Source of the DNA: Liolophura sinensis
Taxonomy: Eukaryota; Mollusca; Polyplacophora; Chitonida; Chitonidae
Assembly (NCBI RefSeq): GCF_032854445.1
Contig: NW_027017968.1
Coordinates: forward strand, 62,001-126,000
Direction: 5' to 3'
DNA: 64,000 bases
Part shown: positions 35,681 to 47,100 of the stretch, piece after piece
Numbering within the stretch: position 1 is the first letter of the stretch
Layout of the letters: each line of letters opens with the position of its first letter
Translations under genes and position numbers: made by a program
Notes under the pieces: generated by a model
Seen by the model: the letters and a program-made list of their open reading frames with translations, nothing else
The model's database searches: none
Told to the model about the DNA's origin: nothing

Positions 35681-36229
35681 CTGTACAATCGCGACTGGTC
35701 ATTACTATATTCAACTTTTGACTATAAGTTATGTGCCCTTCGGTAGCCCAGAAGACGTCAAATCTTTCGGCTAAGCCCATTTAACTCACCCAGCAATTGT
35801 CTTACTTCTAAGTGCAAGACAATCTCAATGTCTTTATCTACGTGTAGAAAAACCACACCATTTGTACATAAAAAACACAAGGTAATGGATACAGTCTGCT
35901 GTAAAAAGTACAACTGAACACAGACCCACATGAATAAGGTGCCAAAAGATGCGGAATTGAGCCAGGTATCGGCAGCTGTTGAAAAATTGCAAATTTCCCT
36001 GGTTTCCATGGAGTAAGAGCCGTTGCTGGGCACGTGATTATGACATAAATAATCATTCAATTGTCAGTACAGCCAAAAGTATTGGTCGGAAAGCAACGCG
36101 GTTTGCACCATTCGATTTCTTCTCACAAATTACGTCGGATTAGCCTCTTACCAGCAGCACTGGAACAGTTTTTCCACTTTTGCATTTTTACCTGGTCTTT
36201 TTGTTAATTGAAATCGGCTACACTGTACT
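35681..36229 (+). repeat. Hybrid W/P monomer (recombination junction)
   Basis: The left part is type W: GACGTCAAATCTTTCGG, TACATAAAAAACAC and GGTAATGGATAC at 35881-35892. The right part is type P: GAACACAGACCC, AAGGTGCC and AATAATCATTCAATTGTCAG. The switch falls between about 35890 and 35922. The following monomer (36230) is type Q, as expected after P. In the W-P-Q units to the left, W and P are separate adjacent monomers, so a crossover within monomer register that fuses W to P would give exactly this structure. Confidence 0.75.
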
Positions 36230-36777
36230 CTGTACAATCGCGACTGGTCATTACTATATTCAACTTTTGACTATAAGTTATGTGCCCTTCGGTAGCCCAG
36301 AAGACCTGAAATCTTTGGGCCAAGCCCATTTAACTCACCCAGCAATTGTCTTACTTCTAAGTCCAAGACAATCTCAATGTCTTTATCTACGTGGAGAAAA
36401 ACCACACCATTTGTACATAAAAAACACAAGGTACTTGATACAGTCTGCTGTAAAAAGTACAACTAAACACTGACCCACATTTATAAGGTGCCAAAAGATG
36501 CGGAATTGGGCCAGGCATCGGCAGCTGTTAAAAAATTGCAAATTTCCCTGGTTTCCATGGAGTAAGAGCCGTTGCTGGGCACGTGATTATGACATCAACG
36601 ATCATTGAATTGTCGCTACAGCCAAAAGTATTGGTCGGAGAGCAACGCGGTTTGCACCATTCGATTTCTCGTTACAAAATACGTCGGATTAGCCTCTTAC
36701 CGGCAGCACTGGAACAGTTTTCCACTTTTGCATTTTTGCCTGGTCTTTTTGTTAATTGAAATCGGCTACACTGTACT
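36230..36777 (+). repeat. Type Q monomer 67
   Basis: It carries ACGTGGAG, AACTAAACACTGACC, CATTTATAAGG, GACATCAACGATC and TTACCGGCAGC, matching monomers 47, 51 and 54. It is one T short in the GTTTTTCCAC run near 36718, giving 548 bp. It closes the highly regular 549-bp region. Confidence 0.85.
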
Positions 36778-38677
36778 CTGTACAATCGCGACTGGTCATT
36801 ACTATATTCAACTTTTGACTATAAGTTATGTGCCCTTCGGTAGCCCAGAAGACCTGAAATCTTTGGGCCAAGCCCATTTAACTCACCCAGCAATTGTCTT
36901 ACTTCTAAGTCCAAGACAATCTCAATGTCTTTATCAACGTGTACAAAAACCAGACCATTTGTACATGAAAAACATAAGGTACTTGATACAGTCTGCTGTA
37001 AAAAGTACAACTGACCACAGACCCACATGAATGAGGTGGCAAAAGATGCGGAATTGAGCCAGGTATCGGCAGCTGTTGAAAAATTGCAAATTTCCCTGGT
37101 TTCCATGGAGTAAGAGCCGTTGCTGGGCACGTGATTATGACATAAATGATCATTCAATTGTCACTACAGCCAAAAGTATTGGTCGGAAAGCAACGCGGTT
37201 TCCACCATTCGATTTCTCGTCACAAAATACGTCGATTAGCCTCTTACCAGCAGCACTGGAACAATTTTTTCCAATTTTGCGGTTTTTGCCTGGTCTTTTT
37301 GTTAATTGAAATCGGCTACACTGTACTCTGTACAATCGCGACTGGTCATTACTATATTCAACTTTTGACTATAAGTTATGTGCCCTTCGGTAGCCCAGAA
37401 GACGTCAAATCTTTGGGCTAAGCCCATTTAACTCACACAGCAATTGTCTTACTTCTAAGTGCAAGACAATCTCAATGTCTTTATCTACGAGTAGAAAAAC
37501 CAGACCATTTGTACGTGAAAAACACAAGGTACTTGATACAGTCTGCTGTAAAAAGTACAACTGAACACTGACCCACTTCAGTAAGGTGCCAAAAGATGCG
37601 GAATTGAGCCAGGCATCGGCAGCTGTTGAAAAAATTGCAAATTTCCCTGGTTTCCATGGAGTAAGAGCCGTTGCTGGGCACGTGATTATGATATAAATGA
37701 TCATTCAATTGTCACTACAGCCAAAAGTATTGGTCGGAGAGCAACGCGGTTTGCACCATTCGATTTCTCGTCACAAAATACGTCGGATTAGTCTCTTACC
37801 AGCAGCACTGGAACAGTTTTTCCACTTTTGCATTTTTACCTGGTCTTTTGTTAATTGAAATCGGCTACAACTGTACTCTGTACAATTGCGACTGGTCATT
37901 ACTATATTCAACTTTTGACTATAAGTTATGTGCCCCTTCGGTAGCCCAGAAGACCTGAAATCTTTGGGCCAATCCCATTTAACTCACCCAGCAATTGTCT
38001 TACTCTAAGTCCAAGACAATCTCAATGTCTTTATCTACGTGTAGAAAAACCACACCATTTGTACGTGAAAAACACATGGTACTTGATACAGTCTGCTGTA
38101 AAAAGTACAACTGACCACAGACCCCACACATTATAAGGTGCCAAAAGATGTGGAATTGAGCCCGGTATCGGCAGCTGTTAAAAAATTGCAAATTTCCCTG
38201 GTTTCCATGGAGTAAGAGCCGTTGCTGTGGCACGTGATTATGACATAAAATGATCATTCAATTGTCGCTACAGGCAAAAGTTTTGGTCGGAGAGCAACGC
38301 GGTTTGCACCATTGGATTTCTCGTCACAAAAATACGTCAGATTAGCCTCTTACCAGCAGCACTGGGAACAGTTTTTCCACTTTTGCATTTTTACCTGGTA
38401 TTTTTGTTAATTGAAATCGGCTACACTGTACTCTGTACAATCGCGACTGGTCATTACTATATTCAACTTTTGACTATAAGTTATGTGCCCTTCGGTAGCC
38501 AAGAAGACGTCAAATCTTTCGGCTAAGCCCATTTAACTCACCCAGCAATTGTCTTACTTCTCAGTCCAAGACAATCTCAATGTCTTTATCTACGTGTAGA
38601 AAAAACCACACCATTTGTACGTGAAAAACAAAAGGCACTTGATACAGTCTGCTGTAAAAAGTAAACTGACCACAAGA

Positions 38678-38691
38678 CCCACATCCCACAT
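38678..38691 (+). repeat. 7-bp tandem duplication CCCACAT x2
   Basis: GACCCACATTTATAAGG of neighbouring monomers is here GACCCACATCCCACATTTATAAGG in effect, with CCCACAT doubled. It helps explain the 553-bp length of this monomer. I saw no other copy with it. It sits in the indel-rich tract, so sequencing error is possible. Confidence 0.7.
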
Positions 38692-41600
38692 TTATAAGGT
38701 GCCAAAAGATGCGGAATTGAGCCAGGTATCGGCAGCTGTTGAAAAATTGCAAATTTCCCTGGTTTCCATGGAATAAGAGCCGTTGCTGTGCACGTGATTA
38801 TGACATAAATGATCATCAATTGTCGCTACAGGCAAAAGTATTGGTCGGAGAGCACGCGGTTTGCACCATTCGATTCTCGTCACAAATACGTCGGATTAGC
38901 CTCTTACCAGCAGCACTGGAACAGTTATTCCACTTTTGCATTTTTGCCTGGTCTTTTGTTAATTGAAATCGGCTACACCTGTACTCTGTACAATCGCGAC
39001 TGGTCATTACTATATTCAACTTTGACTATAAGTTATGTGCCCTTCGTAGCCAGAAGACGTCAAATCTTTGGCTAAGCCCATTTAACTCACCCAGCAATTG
39101 TCTTACTTCTAAGTCCAAGACAATCTCAATGTCTTTATCTATGTGGAGAAAAACCACACCATTTGTACATAAAAAACACAAGGTACTTGATACAGTCTGC
39201 TGTAAAAAGTACAACTGACCACAGACCCACATTTATAAGGTGCCAAAAGATGCGGAATTGAGCCAGGCATCGGCAGCTGTTGAAAAATTGCAAATTTCCC
39301 CTGGTTTCCATGGAGTAAGAGCCGTTGCTGGGCACGTGATTATGACATAAATGATCAATCAATTGTCACTACAGCCAAAAAGTATTGGTCGGAGAGCAAC
39401 GCGGTTTGCACCATTCGATTTCTCGTCACAAAAATACGTCGGATTAGCCTCTTACCAGCAGCACTGGAACAGTTTTCGCACTTTTGCATTCTTGCCTGGT
39501 CTTTTTGTTAATTGAAATCGGCTACACTGTACTCTGTACAATCGCGACTGGTCATTACTATATTCAACTTTTGACTATAAGTTATGTGCCCTTCGGTAGC
39601 CCAGAAGACGTCAAATCTTTGGGCCAAGCCCATTTAACTCACCCAGCAATTGTCTTACTTCTAAGTCCAAGACAATCTCAATGTCTTTATCTACGTGTAG
39701 AAAAACCACACCATTTGTACGTGAAAAACACAAGGTACTTGATACAGTCTGCTGTAAAAAGTACAACTGACCACAGACCCACATTTATAAGGTGCCAAAA
39801 GATGTGGAATTGAGCCAGTATCGGCAGCTGTTAAAAATTGCAAATTTCCCTGGTTTCCATGGAGTAAGAGCCGTTGCTGGGCACGTGATTATGACATAAA
39901 TGAACATTCAATTGTCGCTACAGGCAAAAGTTTTTGGTCGGAGAGCAACGCGGTTTGCACCATTCGATTTCTCGTCACAAATACGTCGGATTAGCCTCTT
40001 ACCAGCAGCACTGGAACAGTTTTTCCACTTTTGCATTTTTACCTGGTATTTTGTTAATTGAAATCGGCTACACTGTACTCTGTACAATCGCGACTGGTCA
40101 TTACTATATTCAACTTTTGACTATAAGTTATGTGCCCTTCGGTAGCCAAGAAGACGTCAAATCTTTCGGCTAAGCCCATTTAACTCACCCAGCAATTGTC
40201 TTACTTCTCAGTCCAAGACAATCTCAATGTCTTTATCTACGTGTAGAAAAACCACACCATTTGTACGTGAAAAACAAAAGGCACTTGATACAGTCTGCTG
40301 TAAAAAGCTACAACTGACCACAGACCCACATTTATAAGGTGCCAAAAGATGCGGAATTGAGCCAGGTATCGGCAGCTGTTGAAAAATTGCAAATTTCCCT
40401 GGTTTCCATGGAGTAAGAGCCGTTGCTGTGCACGTGGTTATGACATACATGATCATTCAGTTGTCGCTACAGGCAAAAGTATTGGTTGGAGAGCAACGCG
40501 GTTTGCACCATTGGATTTCTCGTCACAAAATACGTCGGATTAGCCTCTTACCAGCAGCACTGGAACAGTTTTCCACTTTTGCATTTTTGCCTGGTCTTTT
40601 TGTTAATTGAAATCGGCTACACTCTACTCTGTACAATCGCGACTGGTCATTACTATATTCAACTTTTGACTACAAGTTTATGTGCCCTTCGGTAGCCAGA
40701 AGACCTGAAATCTTTGGGCCAAGCCCATTTAACTCACCCAGCAATTGTCTTACTTCTAAGTCCAAGACAATCTCAATGTCTTTATCTATGTGGAGAAAAA
40801 CCACACCATTTGTACATAAAAACACAAGGTACTTGATACAGTCTGCTGTAAAAAGTACAACTAAACACTGACCCACATTATAAGGTGCCAAAAGATGCGG
40901 AATTGGGCCAGGCATCGGCAGCTGTTAAAAAATTGCAAATATCCCTGGTTTCCATGGAGTAAGAGCCGTTGCTGGGCACGTGATTATGACATAAATGATC
41001 ATTGAATTGTCGCTACAGTCAAAAGTATTGGTCGGAGAGCAACGCGGTTTGCACCATTCGATTTCTCGTTACAAAATATGTCGATAAGCCTCTTACCAGC
41101 AGCACTGGAACAGTTTTCCACTTTTGCATTTTTGCCTAGTCTTTTTGTTAATTGAAATCGGCTACACGGTACTCTGTACAATCGCGACTGGTCATTACTA
41201 TATTCAACTTTGACTATAAGTTATGTGGCCCTTCGGTAGCCCAGAAGACGTCAAATCTTTGGGCTAAGCCCATTTAACTCACCCAGCAATTGTCTTACTT
41301 CTCAGTCCAAGACAATCTCAATGTCTTTATCTACGTGTAGAAAAACCAGACCATTTGTACATAAAAAACACAAGGTACTTAATACAGTCTGCTGTAAAAA
41401 GTACAAACTGACCACAGACCCACATTTATAAGGTGCCAAAAGATGCGGAATTGGGCAGGTATTGGCAGCTGTTGAAAAATTGCAAATTTCCCTGGTTTCC
41501 ATGGAGTAAGAGCCGTTGCTGGGCACGTGATTATGACATAAATGATCATTCAATTGTCGCTACAGGCAAAAGTATTGGTCGGAGAGCAACGCGGTCTGCA

Positions 41601-42970
41601 CCATTCGATTTGTCGTCACAAAATACGTCGGATTAGCCTCTTACCAGCAGCACTGGAACAGTTTTTCCACTTTGCATTTTTACCTGGTCTTTTTGTTAAT
41701 TGAAATCGGCTACACTGTACTCTGTACAATCGCGACTGGTCATTTACTATATTCAACTTTTGACTATAAGTTATGTGCCCTTCGGTAGCCCAGAAGACGT
41801 CAATTCTTTGGGCTAAGCCCATTTAACTCACCCAGCAATTGTCTTACTTCTCAGTCCAAGACAATCTCAATGTCTTTATCTACGTGTAGAAAAACCACAC
41901 CATTTGTACATAAAAAACACAAGGTACTTGATACAGTCTGCTGTAAAAAGTACAACTGACCACAGACCCACATTTATAAGGTGCCAAAAGATGCGGAATT
42001 GGGCCAGGTATTGGCAGCTGTTAAAAAATTGCAAATTTCCCCTGGTTTCCATGGAGTAAGAGCCGTTGCTGGGCACGTGATTATGACATAAATGATCATT
42101 CAATTGTCGCTACAACCAAAAGTATTGGTCGGAGAGCAACGCGGTTTGCACCATTCGATTTGTCGTCACAAAATACGTCGGATTAGCCTCTTACCAGCAG
42201 CACTGGAACAATTTTTTCCAATTTTGCGTTTTTGCCTGGTCTTTTTGTTAATTGAAATCGGCTACACCGTACTCTGTACAATCGCGACTGGTCATTACTA
42301 TATCAACTTTTGACTATAAGTTATGTGCCCTTCGGTAGCCAGAAGACGTCAAATCTTTGGTTTCAACCCATTTAACCTCACCCAGCAATTGTCTTACTTC
42401 TAAGTGCAAGACAATCTCAATGTCTTTATCTACGTGTAGAAAAAACCACACCATTTGCACGTGAAAAACACAAGGTACTTGATACAGTCTGCTGTAAAAA
42501 GTACAACCTGAACACTGACCCACTTCAGTAAGGTGCAAAAAGATGCGGAATTGAGCCAGGCATCGGCAGCTGTTGAAAAATTGCAAATTTCCCTGGTTTC
42601 CATGGAGTAGAGCCGTTGCTGGGCACGTGATTATGACATAAATGATCATTCAATTGTCACTACAGCCAAAAGTATTGGTCGGAGAGCAACGCGGTTTGCA
42701 CCATTCGATTTCTCGTCACAAATTACGTCGGAATAGCCTCTTACCAGCAGCACTGGAACAGTTTTTTCCACTTTTGCATTTTTACCTGGTATTTTTGTTA
42801 ATTGAAATCGGCTACACTGTACTCTGTACAATCGCGACTGGTCATTACTATTATTCAACTTTTGACTATAAGTTATGTGCCCTTCGGTAGCCCAGAAGAC
42901 GTCAAATCTTTGGGCTAAGCCCATTTAACTCACCCAGCAATTGCCTTACTTCTAAGTGCAAGACAATCTC

Positions 42971-42980
42971 AATGTCTACG
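42971..42980 (+). other. 6-bp deletion junction, first of four
   Basis: Here AATGTCTACG replaces AATGTCTTTATCTACG of other monomers. The lost six bases can be placed as TTATCT or equivalent between two TCT triplets, consistent with slippage at microhomology. The same junction occurs near 53399, 56134 and 59424, always in the monomer type with AACAATGACC or its relatives. It marks one lineage and preserves reading phase (6 = 2 codons). Confidence 0.85.
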
Positions 42981-44149
42981 TGTAGAAAAACCACACCATT
43001 TGTACATAAAAAACACAAGGTACTTGATACAGTCTGCTGTAAAAAGTACAACTAAACAATGACCCACATTTATAAGGTGCCAAAAGATGCGGAATTGGGC
43101 CAGGCATCGGCAGCTGTTGAAAAATTGCCAATTTCCCTGGTTTCCGTGGAGTAAGAGCCGTTGCTGGGCACGTGATTATGACATAAATGGATCATTCAAT
43201 TGGTCACTACAGGCAAAAGTATTGGTCGGAGAGCAACGCAGTTTGCACCATTCGATTTCTCGTCACAAAATACGTCGGATTAGCCTCTTACCAGCAGCAC
43301 TGGAACAGTTTTTATACTTTTGCATTTTTACCTGGTATTTTTGTTAATTGAAATCGGCTACACTGTACTCTGTACAATTGCGACTGGTCATTACTATATT
43401 CAACTTTTGACTATAAGTTATGTGCCCTTCGGTAGCCCAGAAGACCTGAAATCTTTGGGCTAAGCCCATTTAACTCACCAAGCAAATGTCTTACTTCTAT
43501 GTCCAAGACAATCTCAATGTCTTTATCTACGTGTAGAAAAACCACACCATTTGTACGTGAAAAACACAAGGTACTTGATACAGTCTGCTGTAAAAAGTAC
43601 AACTGAACACTGACCCACTTTAGTACGGTGCCAAAAGATGCGGAATTGAGCCAGGCATCGGCAGCTGTTGAAAAATTGCAAATTTCCCTGGTTTCCTTGG
43701 AGTAAGAGCCGTTGCTGGGCACGTGATTATGACATAAATGATCATTCAATTGTCACTACAGCCAAAAGTATTGGTCGGAGAGCAACGCAGTTTTCACCAT
43801 TCGATTTGTCGTCACAAAATACGTCGGATTAGCCTCTTACCAGCAGCACTGGAACAGTTTTTACCACTTTTGCATTTTTACCTGGTCTTTTTGTTAATTG
43901 AAATCGGCTACACTGTACTCTGTACAATTGCGACTGGTCATTACTATATTCAACTTTTGACTATAAGTTATGTGCCCTTCGGTAGCCCAGAAGACGTCAA
44001 ATCTTTGGGCTAAGCCCATTTAACTCACCCAGCAATTGTCTTACTTCTCAGTCCAAGACAATCTCAATGTCTTTATCTACGTGTAGAAAAACAACACCAT
44101 TTGTACATAAAAAACACAAGGTACTTGATACAGTCTGCTGTAAAAAGTA

Positions 44150-47100
44150 CAACTAAACACTGACCCACATTTATAAGGTGCCAAAAGATGCGGAATTGGG
44201 CCAGGCATCGGCAGCTGTTGAAAAATTGCCAATTTCCCTGGTTTCCATGGAGTAAGAGCCGTTGCTGGGCACGTGATTATGACATCAATGATCATTCAAT
44301 TGTCGCTACAGGCAAAAGTATTTGTCGGAGAGCAACGCGGTTTGCACCATTCGATTTGTCGTCACAAAATACGTCGGATTAGCCTCTTACCAGCAGCACT
44401 GGAACAGTTTTTCCACTTTTGCATTTTTACCTGGTCTTTTTGTTAATTGAAATCGGCTACACTGTACTCTGTACAATCGCGACTGGTCATTACTATATTC
44501 AACTTTTGACTATAAGTTATGTGCCCTTCGGTAGCCCAGAAGACGTCAAATCCTTGGGCTAAGCCCATTTAACACACCCAGCAATTGTCTTACTTCTCAG
44601 TCCAAGACAATCTCAATGTCTTTATCTACGTGTAGAAAAATCAGACCATTTGTACATAAAAAACACAAGGTACTTGATACAGTCTGCTGTAAAAAGTACA
44701 ACTGACCACAGACCCACATTTATAAGGTGCCAAAAGATGCGGAATTGGGCCAGGTATCGGCAGCTGTTGAAAAATTGCCAATTTCCCTGGTTTCCATGGA
44801 GTAAGAGCCGTTGCTGTGCACGTGATTATGACATAAATGATCATTCAATTGTCACTACAGCCAAAAGTATTGGTCGGAGAGCAACGCGGTTTGCACCATT
44901 CGATTTGTCGTCACAAAATACGTCGGATTAGCCTCTTACCAGCAGCACTGGAACAATCTTTCCAATTTTGGGTTTTGCCTGGTCTTTTTGTTAATTGAAA
45001 TCGGCTACACTGTACTCTGTACAATCGCGACTGGTCATTACTATATTCAACTTTTGACTATAAGTTATGTGCCCTTCGGTAGCCCAGAAGACGTCAAATC
45101 TTTGGGCTAAGCCCATTTAACTCACCCAGCAATTGTCTTACTTCTAAGTCCAAGACAATCTCAATGTCTTTATCTACGTGTAGAAAAACCACACCATTTG
45201 TACGTGAGAAACACAAGGTACTTGATACAGTCTGCTGTGAAAAGTACAACTGAACACTGACCCACTTCAGTACGGTGCCAAAAGATGCGGAATTGAGCCA
45301 GGCATCGGCAGCTGTTGAAAAATTGCAAATTTCCCTGGTTTCCATGGAGTAAGAGCCGTTGCTGGGCACGTGATTATGACATAAATGATCATTCAATTGT
45401 CACTACAGCCAAAAGTATTGGTCGGAGAGCAACGCGGTTTGCACCATTCGATTTCTCGTCACAAAATACGTCGGATTAGCCTCTTACCAGCAGCACTGGA
45501 ACAGTTTTTCCACTTTTGCATTTTTACCTGGTATTTTTGTTAATTGAAATCGGCTACACTGTACTCTGTACAATCGCGACTGGTCATTACTATATTCAAC
45601 TTTTGACTATAAGTTATGTGCCCTTCGGTAGCCCAGAAGACGTCAAATCTTTGGGCTAAGCCCATTTAACTCACCCAGCAATTGTCTTACTTCTAAGTCC
45701 AAGACAATCTCAATGTCTTTATCTACGTGTAGAAAAACCACACCATTTGTACGTGAAAAACAAAAGGCACTTGATACAGTCTGCTGTAAAAAGTACAACT
45801 GACCACAGACCCACATTTATAAGGTGCCAAAAGATGCGGAATTGAGCCAGGCATCGGCAGCTGTTGAAAAATTGCAAATTTCCCTGGTTTCCATGGAGTA
45901 AGAGCCGTTGCTGTGCACGTGATTATGACATAAATGATCATTCAATTGTCGCTACAGGCAAAAGTATTGGTCGGAGAGCAACGCGGTTTGCACCATTGGA
46001 TTTCTCGTCACAAAATACGTCGGATTAGCCTCTTACCAGCAGCACTGGAACAGTTTTTCCACTTTTGCATTTTTGCCTGGTCTTTTTGTTAATTAAAATC
46101 GGCTACACTGTACTCTGTACAATCGCGACTGGTCATTACTATATTCAACTTTTGACTATAAGTTATGTGCCCTTCGGTAGCCCAGAAGACCTGAAATCTT
46201 TGGGCCAAGCCCATTTAACTCACCCAGCAATTGTCTTACTTCTAAGTCCAAGACAATCTCAATGTCTTTATCTACGTGGAGAAAAACCACACCATTTGTA
46301 CATAAAAAACACAAGGTACTTGATACAGTCTGCTGTAAAAAGTACAACTAAAAACTGACCCACATTTATAAGGTGCCAAAAGATGCGGAATTGGGCCAGG
46401 CATCGGCAGCTGTTAAAAAATTGCAAATATCCCTGGTTTCCATGGAGTAAGAGCCGTTGCTGGGCACGTGATTATGACATCAATGATCATTGAATTGTCG
46501 CTACAGCCAAAAGTATTGGTCGGAGAGCAACGCGGTTTGCACCATTCGATTTTTAGTTACAAAATACGTCGGATTAGCCTCTTACCAGCAGCACTGGAAC
46601 AGTTTTCGCACTTTTGCATTTTTGCCTGGTCTTTTTGTTAATTGAAATCGGCTACACGGTACTCTGTACAATCGCGACTGGTCATTACTATATTCAACAT
46701 TTGGCTATAAGTTATGTGCCCTTCGGTAGCCCAGAAGACGTCAAATCTTTGGGCTAAGCCCATTTAACTCACCCAGCAATTGTCTTACTTCTAAGTGCAA
46801 GACAATCTCAATGTCTTTATCTACGTGTAGAAAAACCACACCATTTGTACGTGAAAAACACAAGGTACTTGATACAGTCTGCTGTAAAAAGTACAACTGA
46901 ACACTGACCCACTTCAGTAAGGTGCCAAAAGATGCGGAATTGAGCCAGGCATCGGCAGCTGTTGAAAAATTGCAAATTTCCCTGGTTTCCATGGAGTAAG
47001 AGCCGTTGCTGTGCACGTGATTATGACATAAATGATCATTCAATTGTCGCTACAGGCAAAAGTATTGGTCGGAGAGCAACGCGGTTTGCACCATTGGATT

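Larger units (their letters stand above)
36778..43919 (+). repeat. Indel-rich tract 3, monomers 68-80
   Basis: Monomers start at 36778, 37328, 37878, 38433, 38986, 39534, 40080, 40629, 41174, 41722, 42274, 42824 and 43370, with lengths of 545-555 bp. One-base gains and losses are frequent, for example TGCCCCTTCGG near 37932, GAACAGTTATTCC near 38926, CTTCGTAGCCAG near 39045 and TTTGGCTAAG near 39068. There is also a 7-bp tandem duplication of CCCACAT at 38678-38691. The last monomer of the tract proper, 42824, carries a clean 6-bp deletion shared with later monomers, so not all length change is noise. Confidence 0.75.
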
